A stretch of 64,000 bases of DNA from Buxus sempervirens. Its lineage: Eukaryota; Streptophyta; Magnoliopsida; Buxales; Buxaceae. Positions 26,043 to 36,839 of this stretch are shown here, piece after piece. Numbering within the stretch: the stretch's first letter is position 1; every line of letters begins with the position of its first letter. The notes beneath the pieces are model-generated. The model was not told the DNA's origin and did no database searches. It worked only from the letters and a program-made list of their open reading frames with translations. Made by a program: the position numbers and the translations under genes. The stretch spans positions 41,646,901 through 41,710,900 of the forward strand of contig OX387183.1 in the NCBI GenBank assembly GCA_947561395.2, in the 5' to 3' direction.

Positions 26043-27410
26043 GATCTTCCCTCTGATATTTGAATTCATTCAAGGTTATCAATAGGCTCCTGTGCTTCAC
26101 GGGATTATTGAGCACGCAATGCTTTTCTTTACACCTGGCTTCTGCTACACGAGGAACAATCAATCAAGGTACTAATGAAGCTACGACTCTAATACAGGTT
26201 GTAGATAGTGTGGAGTAGATTTCTCTTTACTGAACCACGACATAGATCCCACAAAGGTTGGGTCTTGTATATTGAGCCAGAGTCAGCTAGAAGTCCCTGT
26301 AATTTCCTAGACGAATTCATGGTTATGGCTCTGTGTCAGTGTGTAATTCCTTTTCATTTTTCCTCATTTCAGCCTACGTTACCTGTGTCATACATAGAGT
26401 TGTTTCCATGTTCATTACAGTGCCTTGTGTATAACTTTCCTCATTTCTTTCTTGTATATCATTTTGTGTGAAAAAAAAGAAAAATGAAAAATAGGACTAT
26501 GCCAGGACATCCTTTGGTTTTTTTCTTCTCTGCAGACCTTGGAAGAAGCCTGAGAAATGACTGCAATCACAGATCTTCCAGTTCATTTTACCTTGCTCTG
26601 ATATCAAGCAAGCCTTATACACGCAGCTTCCGGGAACCAACACATAGCTTTTAAACCTGTGCTTGTCATGCCTGACTCTTGGAACCCACAGAAAAGGACC
26701 TCGAGAAAGTTAACAAGAATAATTAATAATCTTGACTTTCAGAACCCCCAAACTTTAAGCCCCAGACGTTACCAAAAAAAAAAAAAAAAACTTTAAGCCC
26801 TAGGAAACTCTAATAGGCTGCTCCATATGTTGACAAATATTTTAAGACCAGTGATTTGATCCCATGTATGAGAAGGTTCCAGCTTTGAACATTTAGTCTT
26901 ACGACTCTAACCCATTTTTCTCATTTTTGCTGGGTCAATGTAGGACTCGTAAGCCTCTGGCTGTTGGGATGAATACGACACACTGTCCTTCACAAATTAC
27001 GAGAATACCCGTTAAAGCCATTCTTGATGGGAGAGAAGATTGTTAATCCGAAGGATTTTGGGAGATATATAGTCTAACAAACGTCGACGGAGGTTCCATA
27101 TATTTTACCTAAAATAAAAATTTTGTAAGAACAAAGAAGGAATTTAAAGAAAAAAAAAAATCAAGAGATGGCAAACGGGATGATCCTAACTCAATCACCT
27201 CTTCTCCACAAAACAGGCAAAAATATGGTTGGATATCATATATGCTGATCCCATAACAAATATACAAGCACAAGAAGCAACCAGAAAAAGGAAAAAATAG
27301 AAAAAATAAAAATCAAGTATCATCATAACCTGATCAAAGAAACCAAAAATTCAAAAAACAAATTGAAATTTATAATTTGACAAAAACCTGCACCGACCCA
27401 ACCCCATCTC
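26043..27410. other. convergent spacer: BSL and syntaxin 3' regions
   Basis: It follows the BSL stop codon and precedes, on the other strand, the syntaxin stop codon. It is AT-rich and noncoding, and should hold both 3' UTRs. No terminator or RNA gene was recognised. A small poly(A) insertion scar lies at 26750-26800. Confidence 0.7.
26750..26800 (+). repeat. poly(A) tract between direct repeats
   Basis: ACTTTAAGCCC occurs before and after a short CAGACGTTACC stretch followed by 17 A residues (26774-26790). This looks like a tiny target-primed reverse-transcription product with its target duplication. Confidence 0.55.
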
Positions 27411-28322
27411 CTACTTCTTGAGAACAATTGGAAGAACAATCACCAGAATGATGATAAGCAGAATGATGATAGCAATGCAAGTCCACTTCCTTGAGTTCTT
27501 CTGAAACATACGAGCCTTCTGCAACTGCTGCGTCCCTCCCCTAACAAACGAATTGGCTCGACCAACTTGACTCTCTATGTCATCAAGCTGCTCCCCTTGT
27601 GTCTGAACCAACACAGACATGTCCATGAACACCTGCTGCAACTCCAGTAAGCCCCTCTCCATCTCCCTCACAGCATCGTGTCTTTCCTGTATCTCCGACA
27701 CAGTGTCCATTATCCTTCCCCTTCCCTGTTCCTGAATCGCCTTCTGCAACATCGTCTCGCTCTCTCCCGTCGATATCAATATCTCTATCGTTTGATCGTC
27801 GGCTTTCTCTCCGGTCACCGTGAAGTACCTTCTTGTGACTGTCTCTCTGTACTCTGAAGTAATTTGCTGTCTCAGTGTGTTGAAGTTGTCTACGGTGTCT
27901 TTGAGTTTCTTTATCAAGCCGTTGAGGATGGACGTCCGGGTTCTGTCGGTGGAGCTGCCGGGTTCGCATCCGGGGAGCTTCCGGTTGGCGGTGTTGGCGC
28001 GGTCGAGCGCTTCCAGGCGGGATTTGATCAGCTTGGCTTTCTTGAGGACGAGGGAGACGTCGGCGTCCATCCGGGACCGGAGGTCTTTAACCGATTTGGC
28101 GCTGTGAAGGGTCTTGCTTTGTTCATGGGAGGCTTGGAGCTGTTGGTGCAGCTTCTCTACCTGTTTAAGCTCATCCTTGATCACCTCCACGTCCTCGAAG
28201 AACTTGTCGAGGTTAGCTCCCATGGCTGCCATCTCTACGGTTGCATCCCCACCTGGTGGTGGAGGATGATTGCCGTTGGAGTCTCGGAATCGAGAAAAAG
28301 TGTTTGAGAGAAGATCATTCAT
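27411..28322 (-). CDS. SYP121: SYP12-type syntaxin (plasma-membrane Qa-SNARE)
   Basis: A 303-residue protein in one uninterrupted frame, from ATG at 28322 to TAG at 27411. It starts [13 protein letters not shown], as SYP121/SYP122 proteins do. The Habc helices span about residues 36-165 ([36 protein letters not shown]). The syntaxin signature [15 protein letters not shown] lies at 196-218, the SNARE helix at about 205-267 with the central-layer Gln at about 242 ([10 protein letters not shown]), then KNSRKWTC and one membrane anchor at about 281-300. Family members drive vesicle fusion at the plasma membrane, including secretion in defence and ion-channel traffic. Unlike Arabidopsis SYP121/SYP122 as I recall them, there is no long Gly/Pro tail after the anchor; it ends IVLKK. 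Assignment within the SYP12 group is tentative. Confidence 0.95.
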   Translation of the reverse strand: MNDLLSNTFSRFRDSNGNHPPPPGGDATVEMAAMGANLDKFFEDVEVIKDELKQVEKLHQQLQASHEQSKTLHSAKSVKDLRSRMDADVSLVLKKAKLIKSRLEALDRANTANRKLPGCEPGSSTDRTRTSILNGLIKKLKDTVDNFNTLRQQITSEYRETVTRRYFTVTGEKADDQTIEILISTGESETMLQKAIQEQGRGRIMDTVSEIQERHDAVREMERGLLELQQVFMDMSVLVQTQGEQLDDIESQVGRANSFVRGGTQQLQKARMFQKNSRKWTCIAIIILLIIILVIVLPIVLKK

Positions 28323-28365
28323 GTTGCTTCAAGGGATCTAGTACCAGAAATGATTGAACAAGTGA

Positions 28366-28593
28366 TCAACCAGATAAAGATAAATGGAATTGAATGAATT
28401 CAGGAGGAGAAACTGGTGGGTTTTTGATTGTGGAAGGTGGATGAGTTTGAGGAGAAAAAGAGAGAAAGGAAACGCGGTTTCTTCGTTGCCGGCTGCCTGA
28501 CTTGTAAGATTCAACGAGGTCTGGTCCAACCCCTCTCCTCCGAGTCCCACCTGCTGCCTTCTTAGAAAGTCTTGTATGGAGTGCTTCTTTCAT
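28366..28593 (-). other. possible upstream ORF in the syntaxin leader
   Basis: A 75-codon ORF (starts MKEALHTRLSKK) ends 43 nt before the syntaxin start codon, with a second overlapping ORF at 28550-28338. Both would lie in the leader if transcription starts near the TATA-like box at 28671-28680. No protein family is recognised. Confidence 0.3.
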
Positions 28594-28670
28594 GGTGCTT
28601 GAGATAATATAATTAAGTAATTAATAATGGAAAAACTATAGGATCTCGTGTTGCAGAAGTCTATGAGTAG

Positions 28671-28687
28671 GAATAAATAGCCACGTG
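28671..28687 (-). promoter_or_regulatory. candidate G-box and TATA-like box of the syntaxin gene
   Basis: On the minus strand CACGTG (28687-28682) is followed directly by CTATTTATTCC, about 350 bp upstream of the start codon. The arrangement fits a plant core promoter, but other AT-rich boxes lie nearer, around 28605-28627. Confidence 0.35.
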
Positions 28688-29082
28688 TACTGTTTCCAAG
28701 AGGGATTAGGGGCCGCCATATGGACCTAAAGCGATCCGCATCGTCTACAGAAACGCTCCATCCCGCGAGTTAAGTTTTTTTTTTTGGTTTTTTTTTTAAT
28801 GCGTGTTAAGTCTTTTATGTTTTTTTAAACATTGAAAAATAAAAATCTCTTGAACAAAGATATCCTCTCGTAACAAATCATTTTCAAATAGTTTTTTGGA
28901 CAGGTCAACGTCAACCTATTTATTTTAATTGGATGGGGTTCGGATTGACCTCACTTAAAGAAAATTCGGTTTAAACGCAAGAAGACATGCTGAAACATTG
29001 GGTGGGTTGATGGGTTGGGTTATGGTTTACTCTTTTCTTTTCATGTTGTATTGCTAAAAATCATTAGAGGAAGTATCACTAA

Positions 29083-29276
29083 AAATACATATTTTATGAA
29101 TAAGTATATTATTAATTTATGCATTTAATTTAAAAAAATACATATTATTAATTTATGCATGGGTTGGTAATGAGGCGAGTTGGGTTTGACATGACTGTGG
29201 TATAGAATGCCCAAAAAACGATTTTTTAAATAAAATGCATAAATTAATAATATACTTATTCATTAAATATGTATTT
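29083..29276. repeat. inner inverted repeat (hairpin)
   Basis: The sequence at 29083-29134, including AATAAGTATATTATTAATTT, returns inverted at 29224-29276 after a spacer of about 90 bp. Confidence 0.8.
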
Positions 29277-29422
29277 TTGTATGTAAGATACATTAAAACT
29301 AATATTTAAATGATTTAAGGTCGTTTGAGGTTCATCTAAATTCTCACCCGGTTTATCCCTTACCAAAACCTAACCATTACGAGTTCGAGTTGGGCCAAAC
29401 CTAGTGAGCCTCACTTGGAATT

Positions 29423-29835
29423 GGGAAAATTATGAGAAGGGTCAGTTTTTTAAAAATATTTATAAAAACAGTCCACTAAGATGTTAAATTGAAGAAAAGG
29501 AACACTTTTAAAACATAATCGGCCTGAAGGGTCATTTCTTAATGCTTGTGTTCACATATGATGCGCTCGTATCCCACGTACAATGTGTTTGTGTTCTATG
29601 TAAGATGTGCTCGTGTCTCATGTAAGAAGCTTGCATTCCATGTAAAATGAGCTTGTATCCTAAGTAATTAAGGTGATCCTCAAATTTAATTGTTTTTGAA
29701 AGTGATTCTATAATTTAATTTCGATGGACTTTTTTATAATTATGGACAAAAAGTGGCCTTTTTCGGCAATTTAGCATCTTAGTAAACTGTTTTTATAAAT
29801 ATGTTTAAAAAATGACCCTTTTTCATAATTTTCCC
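29423..29835. mobile_element. Mutator-type MITE with a 9-bp target duplication
   Basis: CTTGGAATT occurs at 29414-29422 and again at 29836-29844, an exact 9-bp duplication. The element starts GGGAAAATTATGAGAAGGGT and ends with the reverse complement of GGGAAAATTATGAAAAAGGG. Terminal inverted repeats extend about 75 bp, including ATATTTATAAAAACAGT and CTAAGATG. There is no coding capacity. A 9-bp duplication with long inverted termini fits the Mutator superfamily. Confidence 0.85.
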
Positions 29836-30590
29836 CTTGGAATTTCACCCATCCATGTTCCTTCACTTCCTTCACTGTTTTAGGACCTTCTTTAATCCTC
29901 TGGAATAACTGAGAGCTTCTAAGAAAAAAAAGGAAAAGATGATTTTTTTCCATTTTTCTTGTTGAATAAAAAATAAAAATCAAAAAATGGAAAAAGGAGA
30001 GGTGAAGAATTAAGAAGAAGAAAAACTTGATTTTCACTTGATCTATTTGATCTCTCATTGTCACATCAGTGCTCAACATCCTCTTACGTTCCTTAAGCAT
30101 ATGTATTAACATATTTTCTTTATTGATACTTCTTTTAATAATTTTTAGCAATACAACTGTAGACACCTCAAAATTGCACGATTTTTGATAAATCTTGAAG
30201 GAGAGAAATATTATTGGGATTTTCAATTCTTTGCATTGGGTTTGAGATACTTAACCCATTTGAATCCAAAACCATAAAGGAAAAGGCCTGAATTCAATCT
30301 TTTGTGCAAAGTCAAACTTTTTCCGGTTGAATTTTGTTGACTTTTGACCCCAGAAAATGAAATATTTTTTAAAGCCAGATTTCAAGATAATTTTTCCCGG
30401 TAATTAGGTTTTTAGCCATGTTATTGCATAAAAGAATTTTTTGAGATTTTAAATCTTGGCGAATACCTTGGTTTTAACATATTGAACCTTTTTTCCAGAC
30501 CTGAAAAATCGGAATTTTGCCTAGAACTGGAAAGTTGACTTTTTATTCACTTGGAATTTGGGTCTAGAACTATTTTTAATGGATTCAAAT

Positions 30591-30604
30591 GGGGGGGGGG
30601 GGGG
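30591..30604 (+). repeat. poly(G) tract, 14 bases
   Basis: Fourteen consecutive G residues within LTR A. Confidence 0.9.
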
Positions 30605-30727
30605 TGTTTGCTTATTTACATGTAATATCTTAAGTAAATGGAGATTAAAAAATACGAGGACATTTACTTAAACGATATTACATGTAAATAAGTATTGCCT
30701 GTGTTAAAATTTGGAAAAAAGGCTTTT

Positions 30728-30874
30728 TTCCTTGTATCCGGCAACTCAGGCCGGATACAAGTACATTTCTTTGTATCCGGTGATCAATACCGGATACAAG
30801 CAGTGCTTAGTGTATCCGGTATTGTATACCGGATACCTTAAGGACCTTGTGTATCCGGCCTGATATACCGGATA
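30728..30874 (+). repeat. array of TATCCGG/CCGGATA dyads in LTR A
   Basis: Four hairpin-like units, each pairing GTATCCGG with CCGGATAC around a short spacer, lie about 170-315 bp upstream of the LTR's TATA box. Confidence 0.9.
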
Positions 30875-31042
30875 CGCAAGTTTTGCTCAAATTTAGGGTT
30901 TTCCGAGAGCTTTTCACTTTTACCATCATATCCCTCATTAAATGAGGGGAAATCTCGGAAATAGCCTTAGGGTTAAGGTTGGTGGGCTATAGACATTATG
31001 TTGTGTCTACCATTCTCACCAACCCTAACCCTAACCTTTGCC

Positions 31043-31050
31043 TATAAATA
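31043..31050 (+). promoter_or_regulatory. TATA box of LTR A
   Basis: TATAAATA, preceded by telobox-like AACCCTAACCCTAACC at 31021-31036. It probably marks the end of U3. Confidence 0.7.
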
Positions 31051-33090
31051 GGAGACTCCTCCTTAAACAAATGGAACACAGAACTCTTGTTTTGAATTCT
31101 CGCAAAGAAGAACTCCAAGAGAAGAAGAAAACCGCTGCGGAATCGCCTCCAGAACTCAAGTAAGCCTCAACTTTTCTTTTTATTTTCTGTCTTTATATTC
31201 CTAGATCTAGATCTCTTCTTCTACCTTTCTGTAGTGTAAAGCCTTGTTTGTATGTGTGGAAATCCTTCCCCGGCTCAAAGTATCTCAAGACTCCCCTAGC
31301 CGTAAAACGTGAAGGCGGATCTAGGAGAAACGAGACTGGGGATTGACCCTAGTGCTAGAGCCCATGTAGCATAAGGCTTTTGAATGTTTGAAAACCGTTC
31401 TATAATCAAAGTACCCTTGATTATTTCGAAGATCCGTTTTAACGGGGAGAGAGAACAGAGGGAAACGATAATGGAATGGAACCCTAGGCTATGCTAGAAC
31501 CTATTTTGTTGAATCTATATGCATGTGTATTAATCTTGTTTGGTTTTTCACTCTTGCACACATATTACACTTTTTTTGGTGAATAGGCTCACATTTGGGG
31601 ATTTATTACATTCATTGTGATAAATCTCCAATAAATGGCCTCAATCAAATTCTGGAGTATTTTTAAATGTTTTTCAAAGGTTTTGGATTCATCTCACACG
31701 AATCTCACACACTTTGTCAATTTTCGGATTTGGTTTTTTTCAAAAGTGGCTTAGCTTGACAGCACCTGTACCCTTACTTCGGACGCCCATAACTTCATCA
31801 TCCGAATGAATTTTGGGGCGATTCTAGAACCATGGGAAAGGTGAGGCTGTCTAGTTTATGTCCACCAAATTTCACAAATTTCTATCTAGCGGATTTTTGA
31901 CACCTCTCTGTCGAAGTTGAGTGGACAGTTCAGGTTCAAGTACAGAACTTGTCACTTCGACGGACCGCCATGTGTTCGTTTTAAGTCCGATTCGAGTGAT
32001 TTTTGTTTCTGAGTACTCCTTTATGAGTCTATTTTCAAATCCAGTTGGTTTCATAATTTTTGGATTCCATTTAAATTATTGGTAGCCGATTTACTCAGAA
32101 CTGTTCATTTGTACTTTTCTGGGTAAATCTGTGATCTTCGGGGCCTGTTCGGGAGATCACCCAAGGCACATCCGAAGGTATTTTTGTATGAGGCTAGTTT
32201 CTTTTGAAAGATGGCCATACAAACTTCAATCACACCAATTTTCGTGGACTTTTATGTAGTGGATTTTTCTAGATAATTTTCCAAAGTTGCCCACTTATCA
32301 CTTTTAAAAATCCCCAGCAGCAACTTCAAAGGAGCATAACTCCTAGATTTTTCATCGGAATGAAGTGAAATTTTGCATGAGACTCTTATTTACCCTAATC
32401 TTTCAAATGGATTTGGTTTGGTTCAATTTAGAATTGGATTTGAATGATTTCAAGGCAAATGACATACTTTTTACCGAATTTTCCGGATTTGATTTAACTT
32501 GGTTTTATGCAACCTCTACTTGGATTTCTATCTTTTGAGATATTCCAGAAATGATATTGACATAAGAGAAGATCTAAAATCCATTTGGATCTTCATGTGA
32601 AAATATCATACATTGTTCCTTTTTCAAGGCTTTTCCATGATTTTTAGCAAGCTTCTTATGTTCTTTTTAGCATGAATAAATACTTGGCAACCACTTCGTG
32701 TGGGTGAATGTGGGTGCCTAACACCTTCCCCCGTTCATAATCTAATCCCCTTACCCATCTCTGGATTTGATTTTCAAGTAGGATTATTTTTATCCTAGAA
32801 TGCTTCTTTTTTCACTTTTTGTTTATTTTGAACTCTTTGGTGTCCATTCTCACCCCAAAATTCTGAATGGTGGCGACTCTCCCGTTTTTGCGTTGAGCCC
32901 GTGTGTTGACGGAGGGATGATCACTCCGGTGAGTTTTTCCCATGTCTCACAACAACATGGAAAGAGTAAACCATAACCCAACCTATCAACCCATTCAACC
33001 GACCCAATGCTTCACCATGTCTTGTTGGGTTTAAACCGAATTTTCTTGAATCGGGTCAATCCAAACCCCATCCAATTAGAATAAACTAGG

Positions 33091-36000
33091 GGGCTGCACG
33101 CGCTACTCATGTAGAAAACATGGGCCCACTAAGATAAACAATCCAAGTAGTTACAACATGTATAAAATAGTGGGGGATTGTTTTGTTTGGGAAGGGTAAT
33201 GTTTGAAAAAGGAAAAGGGAGGCCAGAATCTGGAGGGAATATTCCTCCCTCTTCCCTTTATTAATAGTATAGATAGGTTGACGCTGATGGGACGTTCTGT
33301 TTTTTGTCATCGCCAGTACACGTGTCAAAGAATGCTTCACCTAAAGAGATGGAAGTTAAGAATGATTGGCAGTTTGATTTGTCTTGTTGCTTTCAATGGT
33401 GGAAGGTTTCTGCACGGCACGGGTGTTTAAGAAAGAACATAAAGAAATGAAATGGAAAATGTGTCAAAGACGAAATTTGGGATGGAAGCTCTTGCCGGTG
33501 GGACCATTTAGGATGTTATTGCATTGGTTTCTCGGGGATGAAATCCCCCAAAATTTTTTCTAGCATTGATTTCTGCTGTTGGCGTGAAATGCTGCCATGT
33601 GGAGCATCTCATGGTTATTGTTTTTCCAAGTGGGTCTCAGTGAAACATCAAGAACATTCCTGATCGTATACATCAAAGATTGTATATATAGCACTTATAC
33701 CCAGTAACAGTGATGTAGGGCCATTGGAATATTCACTTATGGGTCCCACATCATTGTTCTTGGGTATACAGGCTATAAATGAAATCTTTCACTACAAATT
33801 ATTTGCAGTCAAGAAAAATCACTAACAGGGGGATGCTCCCATGGCAGCGTATAAATCTTGCCAATAGAAGAAACAGGAAAAATTTTTGGGAGATTTCCAA
33901 TAGGATTTTTTTTTGTAGAGAGTTCAAGAGAGATTTAGGAATGACTATGGGTGGGCTATATGGAATATAGGGCACCTAATTTGTTAATGAGGCATCATTT
34001 GGCATTTATTTTGGAAGCTTATTCCATGGCCTAGAATGATTTTAGCGGGTTAGAATGAATTTGAGGGGTTAAATGCGTGTTTGGTTCCATTTGAAGAGTG
34101 AGTTCTGAAAAATACACTACAATCCAGATTCAACCCAATTCCCGTTTCAAGAAATTCAAAAAGAGTTTTGCAAAAGTGTAGTGGTATACTTGTAATAATT
34201 GTAAATTGTGAAGAATATACTTCAAACTTGTTTTAGACACTCATTTATATGACAAGAACAAACTTGCCATTTATGAAAAATTCTTTTACTATTTTTAAGC
34301 TTTAAAAGAATCAATCGTATTCACCAATCATCAAAACCAACCTTCATTTTCTCAAATCTCATTTGGGGAATGAGTTTCATGCGAACTCATTCCTAATCTA
34401 GAATGAAGGCCAAAAGAGGCCCAAGTAAATTGGGTTCAGATTGGATTTGGATATTGATCACCATAACCCATCCCATTGAAAAAAGTACCATAGATGTAGA
34501 TGGTATCAATAGACCTAACATTTGTCCTCCTTTGTTCTTTGTTTGTTTGTTTTTTTTAATGCAAAGCGACTATTCTTAAGCACAAAACCACATTCCCTTG
34601 CCAGGCAGTTGGAGTTAATAATTTTAGATACATACACGCGCACAAATGCACACGAATGTGCAAATGTGCACACTCCCACACATGGATACACACATTCACA
34701 AATTTTTTTTGGTAAGATGGATGTTGAAAGCCCAACAACACATAAGAAGAGGCCTCAACCTTGAAACGTAAGTTAAAAGGTGAGGGAAGTCCATCTCTTA
34801 TATGATGGATGAAAGAATGGTGAATTTCCGATATAAGACAAATTCCAACAATGGATGCCCACATTCACACACGCACACACCGTGTCTCTCCCTCTATTAA
34901 ATTTGTCAAATTTGAGCCTAGCTAGCTAATGGCATGGGTTGTAACAATACAAGTACTATCCAAGTAGATGACATGGCTATAAGTAACATGGCAAGAAGAG
35001 AGCTTAAATGGAAACTCATGGGCCTAACCTTTCACTTCTTAATCTTAATTAATATTCACTAGCTACCAAAAGATTCAAGAGGTCTTTACCGGTGGGAGAA
35101 TGCAATATTTAATTCCTGCATTAATTTCTTGATATTATCCAGCTATCCAAACTCAGCCTAAGAGATTGATGCACTTGGAAATTAAGAACTTGTTATTGGT
35201 GTAACCTGCAGCGTGCCCAGAAATAATCACTATAATTCCGAAAAGAATCCTCAGTATTGCTAGGCCTCCTGTTGGTTGGGGTAGATACCTGGTGCAATCG
35301 AGTATAAAAGCCGTGACGTTGAAAGATTAAGTGGACTTGGTCTTCTCTCTTGCCTTTTCCAGGAAACTTCCATATTTGTTGGGATGTGGTGTGCTCTCCC
35401 AATTAAGGAGGAAGGTTTGAAAAGATGGAACAAAGTGGTTGTATGAGAGTTGCTAGGTCCATTGCAAGGTCCAAAGACTTGCTTTGGGCAGCTTGGGTTA
35501 ACTAAAATCTGTTAAGAGGGAGGAATCAATTTCTGGGGTCTAGATTCTATGCTTGGGCTTGGAATCCAAATTAAGAACCAGACTTCGTTAAAATTTTAAT
35601 GTCCAAGGTCAAACTGTGCTGTGCTTGGGCAGTGCTAATAGATTTATATATACAGTGTCCAGCCCTGTCCATGGCTAATTTGAAAGTGACAAAAAATAAG
35701 TTATATGTGCTGTTGATCAGCCTGGTTCAAGCTGTGATCAGCACCATATACAGTATTCTTTTGAAATAAAATGCTCAAATCAAGTCCAAGCCATACAAAT
35801 CCCAAAAGCATTATTTGTCAAGTTCCGTTTAAGTTCCCTGGTGTTATTTTGGAATGGTTCGGTAAAGATCAACTTTATGATAACTATTGAATTAATTGAG
35901 ATAGTGCTCTCATGATCATTTACCCTTTCATTTATACTTACGCCTCTCAAATGTTTCTATATTGTGTGATTGCCCGGCGGTCCAAATAAATATAGGTAAA

Positions 36001-36839
36001 ACCAGCAACAGCAAAAGTTTTAATAGAGGTTTTTTTTTTAATTTGTAATTTTTTAAGCTATGAAAATTTTGTTTGCTATCCTGAAGTCCATTTGGCCCCT
36101 TGGTAACTCTCCGGTCGGTCAGTTTCATCAAAGAAGCATCAAGACTCATTTTAATCCTTATTACAAAAGCTGGGCTATTAAAAAAAAATTTACAGAATTG
36201 CTTGCAGTGCCCTTCAAATATGCAAGCTACCCTTTACGAATCCGAAAAAGCATTAAAACAAGAACGATCCTTAACGACTTTTTGCACGACAATTCTTCAT
36301 TCTTTGTTTCCGAGTTTTTGTCTTTTTGGCTTGTTTCCTATTTTTCTCTTTAGGGGCTTTTACGTTTTCTTCATTGTTCCTTAGTTCTGATCAACTGTAT
36401 TGTGTAGTACTAGTCACTTCTTGGTTTATGCTTCTGATGATGTATGCATCTTTGTCTTTGAAAAATCATCATCATGATCATGTGCTAGCTCCCACCAAAG
36501 TGGAGTCTGCAACACAAATCTTGTCTCCCCATCTCGTTCAATTAAAAATCATTTCTTTAGTTAATCTACGTTTTCTTAGGTCTTGTTTTATAGTTAGTTC
36601 CCTTATTTGCACCCATGGTCTTTTTTCCCTTCTCCTTCTGCTGATAGTGTCTTTGTGAAGTCTCCTCCCCTTCGAACCACCATAGTCTATATCTTGGGTG
36701 GCATGATCAAACTGAAACTCCTCAGAAACTGTGTATGATGACCCTTTTCCTCCTTCTCCCTGTACCCCCTTCCCCTTCTTTGGGCATCATCATCATGACT
36801 ATCATCCTTATCACCAATATCTTCATCATTACTACAATC
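33091..36839. other. intergenic region without a recognised gene
   Basis: AT-rich sequence with short ORFs only. It contains a CA/TG-rich stretch at about 34628-34885. The segment at about 34000-34440 has weakly inverted ends (TTTGGTTCC near 34080 and GGCCAAAAGAGG near 34410) and might be an old MITE. No protein family is recognised. Confidence 0.6.

Larger units (their letters stand above)
30158..32951 (+). mobile_element. solo LTR A (family 1)
   Basis: It starts TGTAGACACC and ends CATGTCTCACA. ACAAC lies directly before (30153-30157) and after (32952-32956), an exact 5-bp target duplication. No internal region or second LTR is present, so it is a solo LTR of 2794 bp. It is related to the segment at 36840 and to the minus-strand LTRs at 49046 and 60737 through a shared block around GTAAAACGTGAAG and a shared 3' end. 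It carries a dyad array at 30728-30874 and a TATA box at 31043. Confidence 0.92.
28915..33090. mobile_element. long inverted-repeat element, right arm split by a solo LTR
   Basis: The left arm, about 28915-29075, contains CCTATTTATTTTAATTGG, GGGTTGGGTTATGGTTTAC and GTTGTATTGCTAAAAATC. Its reverse complement is found in two pieces, 30125-30157 and 32952-33090, separated exactly by the solo LTR 30158-32951. Arms are about 160-170 bp with scattered mismatches. The interior also holds a MITE (29423-29835) and a smaller inverted repeat (29083-29134 with 29224-29276). No transposase remnant is seen and the outer target duplication is not clear. It may be a non-autonomous transposon with long terminal repeats. 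Confidence 0.75.

Noticed and set aside
27583-28307. Further ORFs on both strands across the syntaxin gene
   Set aside because: They are shadows in other frames of the intact 303-residue syntaxin frame.
34000-34440. A hAT-like MITE
   Set aside because: The inverted ends match only weakly (TTTGGTTCC against GGCCAAAAG) and no 8-bp duplication was found.
35193-35402. A 69-codon minus-strand ORF as a small gene
   Set aside because: No recognised domain, no convincing promoter, and its length is expected by chance.
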